Notes under the pieces: model-generated
Databases searched by the model: none
What the model was told of the DNA's origin: nothing
What the model saw: only the letters and a program-made list of their open reading frames with translations
Made by a program: the position numbers and the translations under genes
In this document: positions 56,258-64,000 of the stretch, piece after piece
Position numbering within the stretch: position 1 is the first letter of the stretch
Layout: every line of letters begins with the position of its first letter
Assembly: GCA_028622995.1 (NCBI GenBank)
Contig: JAJQJQ010000014.1
Location: forward strand, 3,782,001 to 3,846,000
From: Panagrolaimus kolymaensis
Lineage: Eukaryota > Nematoda > Chromadorea > Rhabditida > Panagrolaimidae
Reading direction: 5' to 3'
Length of the DNA stretch: 64,000 nucleotides

Positions 56258-57588
56258 TTATGGATTCTTAATTTTAAATATAATTGATGATAATTTTGAT
56301 TCTTCTTTTACTGCAATTTTTAAAAGATTTATGTAATCTTGAGTTGTTCCGGGTTTACAGTTGATTTTGACAAATCCATGCCTAGCAATATTATTCTGAA
56401 ATTTACATGCATTTTTTAAATAATAAATCAATGAAAATATTCGATCAAACTTTTTTTTTCTCGAATTTAAAAAACTTACTCTAACAAATTTTGCAAAGCT
56501 TCGAATGTCAAATGAATCATGAATCAAGCCAAGATAAAATATAATTAATTTTTTGTTAGTTCTATGTAAATTTGATAAATTTTCTGCTGTTTTATTTGTT
56601 ATTTTCATTTTATTGAACCTAAAAATTTTGAATTAAAAATATTCTTTTAAAAAGAAGGCCGGCCATGTGCTTACTTTAAAACAGTGCAAGTTGGAAATTT
56701 TGGAATAATTTTTTCTACACTTAGTTCATTATTTTCTTCTTTGATTATTATTTTCACATTTTTTAAAATCTATGTTTCTAAATTTAAATTCGATAATAAA
56801 TCACATTCATTTTCTGACAACATTTGATTTTTTAAAGTTACGTGTTTGACTGATAACTGAATTTTAGGCAGAATGGTTGAAAAAATTTGAGAATTTTTAG
56901 AAAATATCGAAATTCCATGTGTGATTTTCATATTTGAAAGTCCATTAAACATTATTTGATTTGGTGATAGATAAATTGATTGTGGATAAAAAATAGGATT
57001 CTTAAGCGTTTCTTCCATAATCGTGAAATTATTACACAATGGAGCTTTTCGATTTAAAAATAAAGATTTACAAGATTTATAAAGTTTCAAAGTATTTCCA
57101 TTATTTGAGAATTTTGAAATGTAATGAGTCAAAGGCGATGGAAATGCCAATTTCTGAGATACAACAGCTGCATAACCTTTTTGAGAGCTAAGATATTTTT
57201 GATTAAAATAATCTTTGATTGCATAAAATTTTGTCAAAGCAAAATTAAAACAACCGTCCCAAAATACGCAATAAGAAATAAAAAAATTTGGGAAAAAATT
57301 ATTTATTTCCCAATTTTGAAGATTTTCTGGAATCCAAAGTAATCGACAAAGATATTTTTTGCAAAAACTCATTTGAGTATCAATCCATAAAATCCAATTT
57401 GAAATAAATAATTGTGAAATATCAAGAAAAGTTAAAAATGATTTTACACGTGATGGCAATTGATATTCGATGGGATCTATTCTCCAATGTATAATTCCAT
57501 TCCAACTTTGTTTTAGTTTTAGTTCTTTTTCATATTCCTTTTGCATTTCAGTGTCTTCCAAAAATACTTTTCCAGAATATAAATTCAA
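56258..57588 (-). pseudogene. F-box-like family gene with in-frame stop
   Basis: Exon 1 from about 57546 (first ATG; frame open to 57588) to 56675, exon 2 56480-56618, exon 3 56258-56395. Junctions are in phase. The mid-part (KLAFPSPLTHYISKFSNNGN...KLYKSCKSLFLNRKAP) has the layout of a large nematode F-box-like family; the C-terminal exons (LGLIHDSFDIRSFAKFVR) continue it. A TAG at 56770-56772 interrupts exon 1 in frame, and family-like sequence (KNVKIIIKEENNELSVEKII) continues right after it. The N-terminus lacks a clear start. The gene is abutted head-to-head by the plus-strand gene beginning near 57590. Confidence 0.68.
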
Positions 57589-60500
57589 AGCTATCGCAAT
57601 TATATTTGATGAACATCCTTTTGAAATGCAAATGTTTCAAAGAGAATGTCAAAAATTTTGTAAAGAAAATGGATATTTTTATTATTTTGCTTCCAATTTT
57701 GAATTGCCTTTTAGCGCTTTATTATCCCAAACTCAAACCATGGTGGAGGAAGGTGAAAAAGTTTTATGTTGCATTCTCGATGAAACTATTACCCTACAAG
57801 TATATATTCGTGGTGAAACTTCTTATCGTCATGAAGAACCTGTGTGCACTATTGATGTAAAAAATACTAATGAATTAAAAACTGAAGCGTTTCTAAATAT
57901 TTTTAAAGATGCAATCGATAAATTTGTAGTTAAAAAGATTGTTTGTTTATCTCGAATTTGTCCAATATTTGGTAGAACTGATTATGATAAAAAGTTAGCA
58001 TTATTTGTTAAGAAAACCCTTAAAAATGATTATGATTATTTAAAAATTATTGTTAAATCCATCATGGATTTAAATTTTGAAGCCTTATATCTCAAAACTT
58101 TGAATGGAATGAGTGAAAAGAAAAATCGATATTTAATTGAACCTATGTTGCTCAAAAATTTTATTGTTGTTGTTATTCATGGAAATAATAATGACGACAA
58201 ATTAATGGAAGATGAAAATGGAAGAATTACTTTACCATATGAAAAATCTGCCATCATCAAAGTTCAATCAAAAAATGATTATGTTGAAGTAAGTTGTTAA
58301 GCAGCTTATTTTATAATAAATTGAAATTTAAAGCTTTTTATGCCATTTTTTGTTTTAGCTTAAAAATGAAAATAATGAAAAGGTTTATGAAAGAATTGCA
58401 TTAGCTGATTTCTTGGATCAAGAAGTCAAAGTAACTTTAAAAATTGATGAAAATCGATTTTATTCCTTTTTTGTCAAACCAATAATCGAATCTGAAAAAT
58501 TGGTTACATCATTGTTGATTAATGATTTGAGTATTTATTATTCAAATATGAAACCTAAAATTTTGTTGAATGAAAATTCTTATTCCATTAAAATTCCAAA
58601 TAAAAATGAAGGAGGATATAAATCTATGCTTTTTGATGGTAAGTTTTTTTTCTTGGTTATCAAAAAAGTTTGTCGACCGACACTAAGATTATATATATAA
58701 AATATTTAGGAGAAATATGTAATTTATTACTTATTAGTTTTATTAATCAAAAACCTATTATTGGAAATATGGCTGAACAAACGTTAAAAGAAACACCAAA
58801 TTTTGTTATTTACGGTAAATAAAACTTTAAAGGACGACTACACTTTCTGTTTTTTTCAATTGTTTCATTTTTGAATTTTGCGCGGGTTTGTCCCGAACTG
58901 GCGATGTGTTCGTTTATGCAGGAGACAAAATTTGCAGCAAAGATTTTGGAAATTCAATAAAATCCATCCTTTTTGACATCACAAATTCTTGTTTTTATTA
59001 TTTTATTAATATTTATAATTTATTCCTTATTTTATTAAAACCAATCCTCTAATTTTTGTGACGTTATTCTTGTTAAAAATATGACCAAGAAAAGTTTATC
59101 ATTTTTGTTTGTCGCGGAAGAAGAATGTTTTGATTAATTTTATCGTTAACTGTATTTCCCCAATTTTTGACTCATTGAAAAATAGGTTTTATAGCTTAGG
59201 TATGTCCAACAAAATCATTCCATATGCGTTTTTTCCAAAAAAGAATAGCTATCGTGGCCACCATGTTAAAAACACGAAGCATTGTCAACTCCTTGATGTT
59301 GATATTGAAACCCTTGATGAATCGATGAAATGGTGCTCTTGCGATTGCTGTGAATTGATGAGCACTCCCCGAGAATGTGTATGTTGTATCAATGTCAACG
59401 AATCTTCGAACCAATATGCTCAAAATTGGAGAACTTTTGTTATGAATCAACCTGAATGTTATTCCCGATGTAAGAAGATAGTTGACATTGTAACAAATAC
59501 CATGGAGATTGATGCCTTTATCCTTATTGACCAACTTCGACTTCAAGAAAAGGCAAAATATGAAAGACGCTTTTATGTTGATGAATATGCCCTCGCTGAT
59601 CCCCAAGCCAAATATCGATTTGCTTGTTATAGAAAAATCACAATGCTTGTTCATAAAACATTAGGGTTAGGTAGTCGTGTTGAGCTTCCTTCGTGTATTG
59701 TTAAATTTATTCGCGACAAGTATCCATCCGGCAATGGCAATTATACTGGATTTGAAAATGTTGAATGCGATGAAGATTGAAATTGTATTGTATTGATATT
59801 TTTGTTTATAAAAATTATTATTTAGTTCTTACTATGGTCTTTTGCTTTTTATGTTTTGAGTCTCTTGATAGTAGGAATAATGGAGTAAAAGTGCCGCGTT
59901 CAAATGAGCGTCGAAAAGAGTGGGCTCATGTTCTTGGGTTCAAAGAGAAATTTGTTTTTGCTTTACCTGAAAAAAGTTTTCTTTGTATTGACCATTTTGA
60001 ACGAAGAAACTTGATTTGGAGTCCTGATGGTTCGTACAGAAGTTGTGGAAGAAATGTTGTTCCTCTTCCAAACCTTGCTCAACAGTATCTTCATCACAGC
60101 GAAGTTTTAGAACCAAGCGATGTAAGATTTATATACAATTTTACAAAAAATTTAGAGTTTTTAGTCGATTCCTCGCTCATCTGATGTTGCTAATTACGAA
60201 AGGTTTGATGCTCCTCTTTTTGATGCATCTTCTTCTTTCGTTGCTTCATTTGATCCGCAAATAACTCATTATTATCTCGTTGATCCTCCGACCCATCCCA
60301 TTACTCTTGATCCAACAAATTCTAATAAAACCAGCTAATAATAACCGGTAAAATGACATAGACATCAATTATTTACACATTTATCTACAACAATAACTAT
60401 CTAATGTCCAATAAAAACAAGAATTTGTGATGTCAAAAAGGATGGATTTTATTGAATTTCCAAAATCTTTGCTGCAAATTTTGTCTCCTGCATAAACGAA

Positions 60501-60935
60501 CACATCGCCAGTTCGGGACAAACCCGCGCAAAATTCAAAAATGAAACAATTGAAAAAAACAGAAAGTGTAGTCGTCCTTTAATTTGTGCTTTTTACATTT
60601 ATATATAATAAACCTTTCTAGATCTCATTCAACTTTGTTCCATTACAAACCCGAAACAAGCTGATCCAAAATGGCTTTTTACCGTAAAACTCGATGATGC
60701 AGGCCACAAAATTTTGGTTGAATTTGAAACTTTTGAAGGCAAAAAACAAGCATCGCCCGCTTTTTTAATGGCTTTGATTTTTCGGGATTGTTTGAGTCGA
60801 ATCAAAAAAGAAACAGGAGAAAAGGCGACTGAACTTGATATAAAATTAGTTAAAATCAATAAAGAAAATATGTTAATAAGCAATTTAATGGAAGCTGGAA
60901 AATTATTAAAAGTTAAATTTGAAGTTTTTCAATAA
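57470..60935 (+). CDS. Unrecognised four-exon gene hosting a transposon in its last intron (up to 505 aa)
   Basis: Exons: up to 58288, 58359-58638, 58710-58814 and 60622-60935, all in phase. The first ATG, 57470, lies antisense within the F-box-like gene. Convincing protein sequence begins near 57590 (FKAIAIIFDEHPFEMQMFQ), so the real 5' end may be lost or elsewhere; the next ATG is 57626. The product is a soluble, Lys/Asp/Glu-rich protein with alternating strands and helices (EEGEKVLCCILDETITLQVY; FKDAIDKFVVKKIVCLSR) and no signal peptide. Last intron 58815-60621 (1,807 nt) carries the element 58831-60578; without it the intron would be about 55 nt. Family unknown. Confidence 0.68.
59202..59780 (+). 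CDS. Transposon-borne P2X7-C-terminal-domain-like protein (192 aa)
   Basis: Single frame from ATG 59202 to TGA 59780; the frame is open a little further upstream, to 59109. Cysteine cluster: CSCDCC, then TPRECVCC, then PECYSRC. The C-terminal block YRFACYRKITMLVHKTLGLG followed by SRVELPSCIV..IR..YP...GNYTGF is the signature of the P2X7 receptor cytosolic C-terminal ('ballast') domain, a zinc-binding fold also found as a free-standing protein in transposon contexts. No membrane segment or P2X channel part is present, so it is not a receptor. Role in the element unknown. Confidence 0.82.
   Translation: MSNKIIPYAFFPKKNSYRGHHVKNTKHCQLLDVDIETLDESMKWCSCDCCELMSTPRECVCCINVNESSNQYAQNWRTFVMNQPECYSRCKKIVDIVTNTMEIDAFILIDQLRLQEKAKYERRFYVDEYALADPQAKYRFACYRKITMLVHKTLGLGSRVELPSCIVKFIRDKYPSGNGNYTGFENVECDED
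59834..60338 (+). CDS. Transposon-borne THAP zinc-finger protein (153 aa)
   Basis: Exons 59834-60121 and 60165-60338 joined in phase 0. N-terminal THAP pattern: CFLC (C..C) near residues 4-7, RRKEWAHVLGF with the invariant Trp, LCIDHF (C..HF), and the closing VVPLPNL in place of AVP. THAP domains are DNA-binding C2CH zinc fingers of P-element-type transposases and related factors. The C-terminal exon is Ser/Asp/Pro-rich (DAPLFDASSSFVASFDPQIT). Binding to the element's own inverted repeats would be expected but is inference. It starts 53 nt after the preceding gene. Confidence 0.8.
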
Positions 60936-61359
60936 AAAATAATAACTGATTATTGTTGCTTTTCGTATTTTATATATTTTTTGAATGTTTCATAAAATAT
61001 AATTTAAAAAAATAGAAAGATTTATTGTATAAATAACATTAGTTTCTAACTATAGCCAACATGTCTATATAATCGAATTTTTTTTTAAATCGAGACAAAT
61101 CGAAACCTGGCGGAACTGGAAAAACTCATCTGTGGTTAACAGGGGCTGAAAAGTTGGATCCTAGGGTTAAAAAATATGTAGATCACGAATCTGAACTCAG
61201 ATTTATAGAACATATAGGTGGAAATTGAGTTACAGAATTGTCTCACCACGAAAATCCAAAATTATATAATTAATTTTTTCTGGCTTATTTTAGGGGTTAT
61301 TTATAGCGTAGATTAACGTTTTGGACAAGTTTCAGAATTTTACTCTTACTCATTCTTGA
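60936..61359. other. Intergenic region with a P-loop-like fragment
   Basis: A short open frame at about 61090-61226 reads RDKSKPGGTGKTHLWLTGAE with a GGTGKT P-loop-like motif and ends at TGA. It has no start codon and no partner exon. Otherwise AT-rich. Confidence 0.4.
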
Positions 61360-62723
61360 CTTCCACGTCCTCAAAGTTTACAATTTGTAAGTTTCAAATT
61401 ATCCCCAAGGAAAACTTTCATTGCTGTTGATGAAAATGATGCACAAAAACAAATGGTCCTCAAAATCGCAAGATCAAATATGTTAGTTTTTTTTAATAAT
61501 AAAAAATATTAGAAGATTTTCATACAAAAAAATATATTACATATGAAATACTTCTTAAAGGAACCTGCCAAGCAAATGATACATCGGCGGACAATTTTTC
61601 CATTGTAAAAAAAATGCGCGGGAATGTTTATAAAGAGAAAAATTAGAAATTTTTTGAGAATGAATAAATCATTGGCCTCTCCACGAACAATTTCGCCATA
61701 TGATTCATTTGCTTCTTTAAGAAACTTTTTCTTAAAATTTCTTTTAATCTTTTATAAAAGTTTATTCTTTTTTTAGACAAGAACTTGAAAAAGAAGTTGA
61801 AACTTTACAAACATTAAAAAAGAAATCTTTGGAAGATTTGAAAAAATTTGAAAACATCGTAGAAATTAATCAAAGTTTTTTTGATCAAGAATTAAAATGT
61901 TTTGTAATAGTTATGCCAAAGTTTAACATTACCCTTAAAGACCAAAATAAGATTAAATGTAATAAGCTACAACGATATGGATCAGGAATTTTATCTGGAT
62001 TGGTTTATTTAAAAAATGCTGGCATTGTTCATAATGATATTAAACCAGATAATATCATGATCGATTTTGATGATAATATAAAAATTATTGATTTTGGGTT
62101 GGCGATTCGAGAAGAAAAAGATAAAACATCTTCTACTACCACTGATGTTCCCTCAGTGTACAAATCTCTCGAAGAAAGTAAGTTACATCAAATGCCCATT
62201 ATTTTAATAACTTTTCAAATTTTAGTGTTATTTTTGCCTAGAACGTGTGCATCGGATATGTGGTCGGTTAGTATTCTCTTTGGAGAAATGGTAATTAAGC
62301 AATCTTTATTTCCTGGTGATTGCACCAATACATTCCTTAAAAATGTTGTAAAGGCTCATGGAGTTCCAAATAATGAAATAATTGAAAATGCTAAAGATGA
62401 ACATTTTAAATTAAATAAAGTTACAAATAAATATGAATTTCTTCTTGGCACTGATCCATGGGTATGTTTTTTTTTTAAAATTTTAAGGAAACCCATTAAA
62501 AAAATTTTTTTAGGACAGAAAACATTATAATCCTAGAGACGAACCAGAAATTAGACAAGACAATGATTTCTTTGTAAAATATTGTAACTTACTTGATGAA
62601 GATGACGAAAAAAAATATGGAGTAGCTCTTGTCGAACTTCTTAAAAACTTGACATCAACAGATGCATCAAAAAGATACACGCCAGAAGAGGCCAAGGATC
62701 AATCTTTTTTTAAAATTAAATAA
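61360..62723 (+). CDS. CMGC-like protein kinase with HND catalytic loop; N-terminus unresolved
   Basis: Exons: about 61360-61481, 61777-62177, 62226-62461 and 62514-62723, in phase. The N-lobe has TFIAVDENDAQKQMVLKIA with the ATP-binding Lys in VLKI, but no glycine-rich loop is visible. The catalytic loop is HNDIKPDNIM (Arg of HRD replaced by Asn), the metal-binding motif is DFGLA, and ASDMWSVSILFGEM and SLFPG..CTNTFLKNVV resemble the CMGC (MAPK/CDK) C-lobe. The end is NLTSTDASKRYTPEEAKDQ, like a kinase subdomain XI. Asp of HxD, Lys and DFG are kept, so activity is possible. The start exon was not found; the gene may be 5'-truncated or have an upstream exon. Confidence 0.75.
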
Positions 62724-63129
62724 TGATTTTCTGCTCTTTTTTTCACTTTTGACTCATTTAATCACCTTTTTTTAAAACTTTTAATTTGCCGTAATTTGTC
62801 GTAACAAAAGTAATATATTTGCAAATATTCTCAGTTTATCTTCACATCTTGTAAAAAAGTTTTCTTCAATCATTTAATAATTTGCATTTATTTTAATTTG
62901 TATTTAATAAATATCACAAATTATTTCTCTTTTTCTTTCTATCTCTATCGTTTTTCTTTTACTTTTAATGTCCTGATTGCCCTAGTATATTTCTGAATAA
63001 AAAAATTTTTATTAATAAAAAAAATTTTGTTTAACTGATTAATATTATTTATTCATTTGCATACAAATAAAAATATTTTTTTGTTAATTAGAAATTAGGA
63101 AAATTTTGATTTTTCTATCTGAGGAGATT
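62724..63129. other. Intergenic spacer between convergent genes
   Basis: AT-rich, no exon or repeat recognised. Confidence 0.5.
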
Positions 63130-64000
63130 TTAAATATTGATTTCGATCTTCGTGAATAATTTAGGAGTAATATTTGGATCATTAAGAATTGTTCGAAAAA
63201 TTTTGATAAAATTTTGTTTGTTTTTAAAATCAGAAGAAAAGTAAAGACGAAGATAAAAATAAGTCGCACGATTTTTCTAAAATTATATTTCTTTTAGATT
63301 TTTGTAAATTTTAAATATTTTATGAATAAAAAAACATCAAAATATTTTTTGCATTGACCACTTTGATAAAGGCGCTATCATTTTTTCTCTCTGAATAATC
63401 GTTCTAAATTATTTTTAAACTTACAATATAAAATTCTTTAAATTTTAAAGGATCAAAAGGTTCACCAATAAAGCAACATTGAAACTCATAAACTTTTCCA
63501 TTAAACTTCAAATTATTTAACATATTTGCAGTATTTTCATTCATTTTAATTTCACTACATCTAAATTATTTATCGTTAATTTGTTTTGTTCTGTTGATGA
63601 ATTAAAATTCATATTTTTATGTTAAAGGGTGTATACCACAAAGAAAGGAAAAAAATTCTTACGACGGGTGTTAATAGCACGAAAATTGCAATTTTTCTGT
63701 GAAAAGTCATTTTAGAAAATTTTCGAAAGATAAAAACAAAGATATCACGCGTAAGAATTTTCCTTGTTGCGTGAGACTCCTTTAATAAACATACAATCTC
63801 AGCTTTTCAATATTTGGTAAAAATTTCATAATATCTTCTAATGCAATGTAATCATTCTCATTGGTTCTAATGCTACAATGAGACAACCATAAATGAATAA
63901 CATTACCAGATTGAATTAAAAATTTTAGTTCATTCCAGCCTAAATATTGGGAAAAAATACTAATATATTTTGCATCGCATCGATATAAATGTGGAATCAA
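63130..64000 (-). CDS. F-box-like family gene, 3' part (runs off the window)
   Basis: Exons on the reverse strand: beyond 64000 to 63795, 63425-63560 and 63130-63276, in phase. The first visible exon (KFLIQSGNVIHLWLSHCSIR ... IMKFLPNIEKLRL) has a leucine-rich motif typical of this nematode family. The second (LKFNGKVYEFQCCFIGEPFD) and third (RATYFYLRLYFSSDFKNK) resemble the C-terminal exons of the gene at 56258-57588. The start and the F-box part lie outside the window. The donor of the first exon is GTATGT. Role in substrate recognition of SCF ligases is inferred from the family. Confidence 0.7.

Larger units (their letters stand above)
58831..60578. mobile_element. 1,748-bp DNA transposon with TTAA target duplication and 169-bp TIRs
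   Basis: Flanked by TTAA at 58827-58830 and 60579-60582. The terminal inverted repeats (58831-58999 and 60410-60578) begin AGGACGACTACACTTTCTG and appear identical over 169 nt, so the insertion is young. Inside are two plus-strand genes: a P2X7-C-terminal-like cysteine protein and a THAP protein. TTAA duplications with THAP-type proteins recall the Kolobok superfamily (family knowledge from memory). There is no recognisable DDE transposase of normal size, so the copy may be non-autonomous. Confidence 0.9.

Noticed and set aside
63084..63269. Reverse-strand 61-codon frame
   Set aside because: A shadow; the neighbouring frame (63130-63276) joins in phase with the upstream exon and gives family-like sequence.

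Overview
The window reads as nuclear DNA of a free-living-type nematode, probably clade IV and possibly Panagrolaimidae. The phylum call rests on very AT-rich DNA, many short introns (about 45-70 nt) ending in TTTTTAG or TTTCAG, a metazoan core-histone cluster with 3' stem-loops, nematode-type 7TM chemoreceptors, C-type lectins and F-box-like family genes. The family-level placement is inference only. Most genes have several exons, so spans are given with exon coordinates in the evidence. Exon joins were checked by reading phase across each junction by eye.

Layout. 0.9-4.6 kb: two tandem paralogues (351 and 332 aa) of an unrecognised family, each behind a duplicated upstream block. 4.6-11 kb: gene-poor, with a mariner-like foldback MITE. 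11-12.5 kb: one unrecognised three-exon gene. 12.9-21 kb: three tandem 12-exon genes for secreted proteins of about 550 aa of an unrecognised family, one carrying a MITE in an intron and two sharing a gene-conversion-like tract. 21.6-23.7 kb: a 7TM chemoreceptor. 26-33 kb: histones H3, H4, H2B and H2A. H3, H4 and H2A each contain an intron, yet all four genes keep the same 16-nt 3' stem-loop. An unrelated two-TM protein lies between H3 and H4. 33.5 kb: a second 7TM receptor with two mutually compensating frame changes. 35-36.8 kb: an F-box-like gene. 37-40 kb: an 864-aa protein with six Cys2-His-Cys modules.

40.7-49.8 kb is the most striking part. It is a tandem array of at least five intact or near-intact genes, plus a truncated copy and an orphan promoter, for short secreted precursors. 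Each precursor has a signal peptide, a six-cysteine N-domain ending in CC, a basic cleavage site (RxKR in most copies) and a second six-cysteine C-domain. They share a composite promoter and gene structure. A 0.9-kb foldback element and a second copy of the mariner-like MITE lie among them. I infer a family of two-peptide precursors, perhaps defence peptides; the function is not shown by the sequence.

50.3-55.7 kb: secreted two-domain C-type lectins, including an almost identical inverted pair and a decayed third copy. 56.2-57.5 kb: an F-box-like gene with an in-frame stop, abutting head-to-head a plus-strand gene of unrecognised family. An intron of that gene holds a 1,748-bp DNA transposon with TTAA target duplications and identical 169-bp inverted repeats. 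The transposon encodes a P2X7-C-terminal-like cysteine protein and a THAP protein. 61.4-62.7 kb: a CMGC-like protein kinase with HND in place of HRD. 63.1-64 kb: the 3' part of another F-box-like family gene running off the window. No tRNA, rRNA or CRISPR was found.
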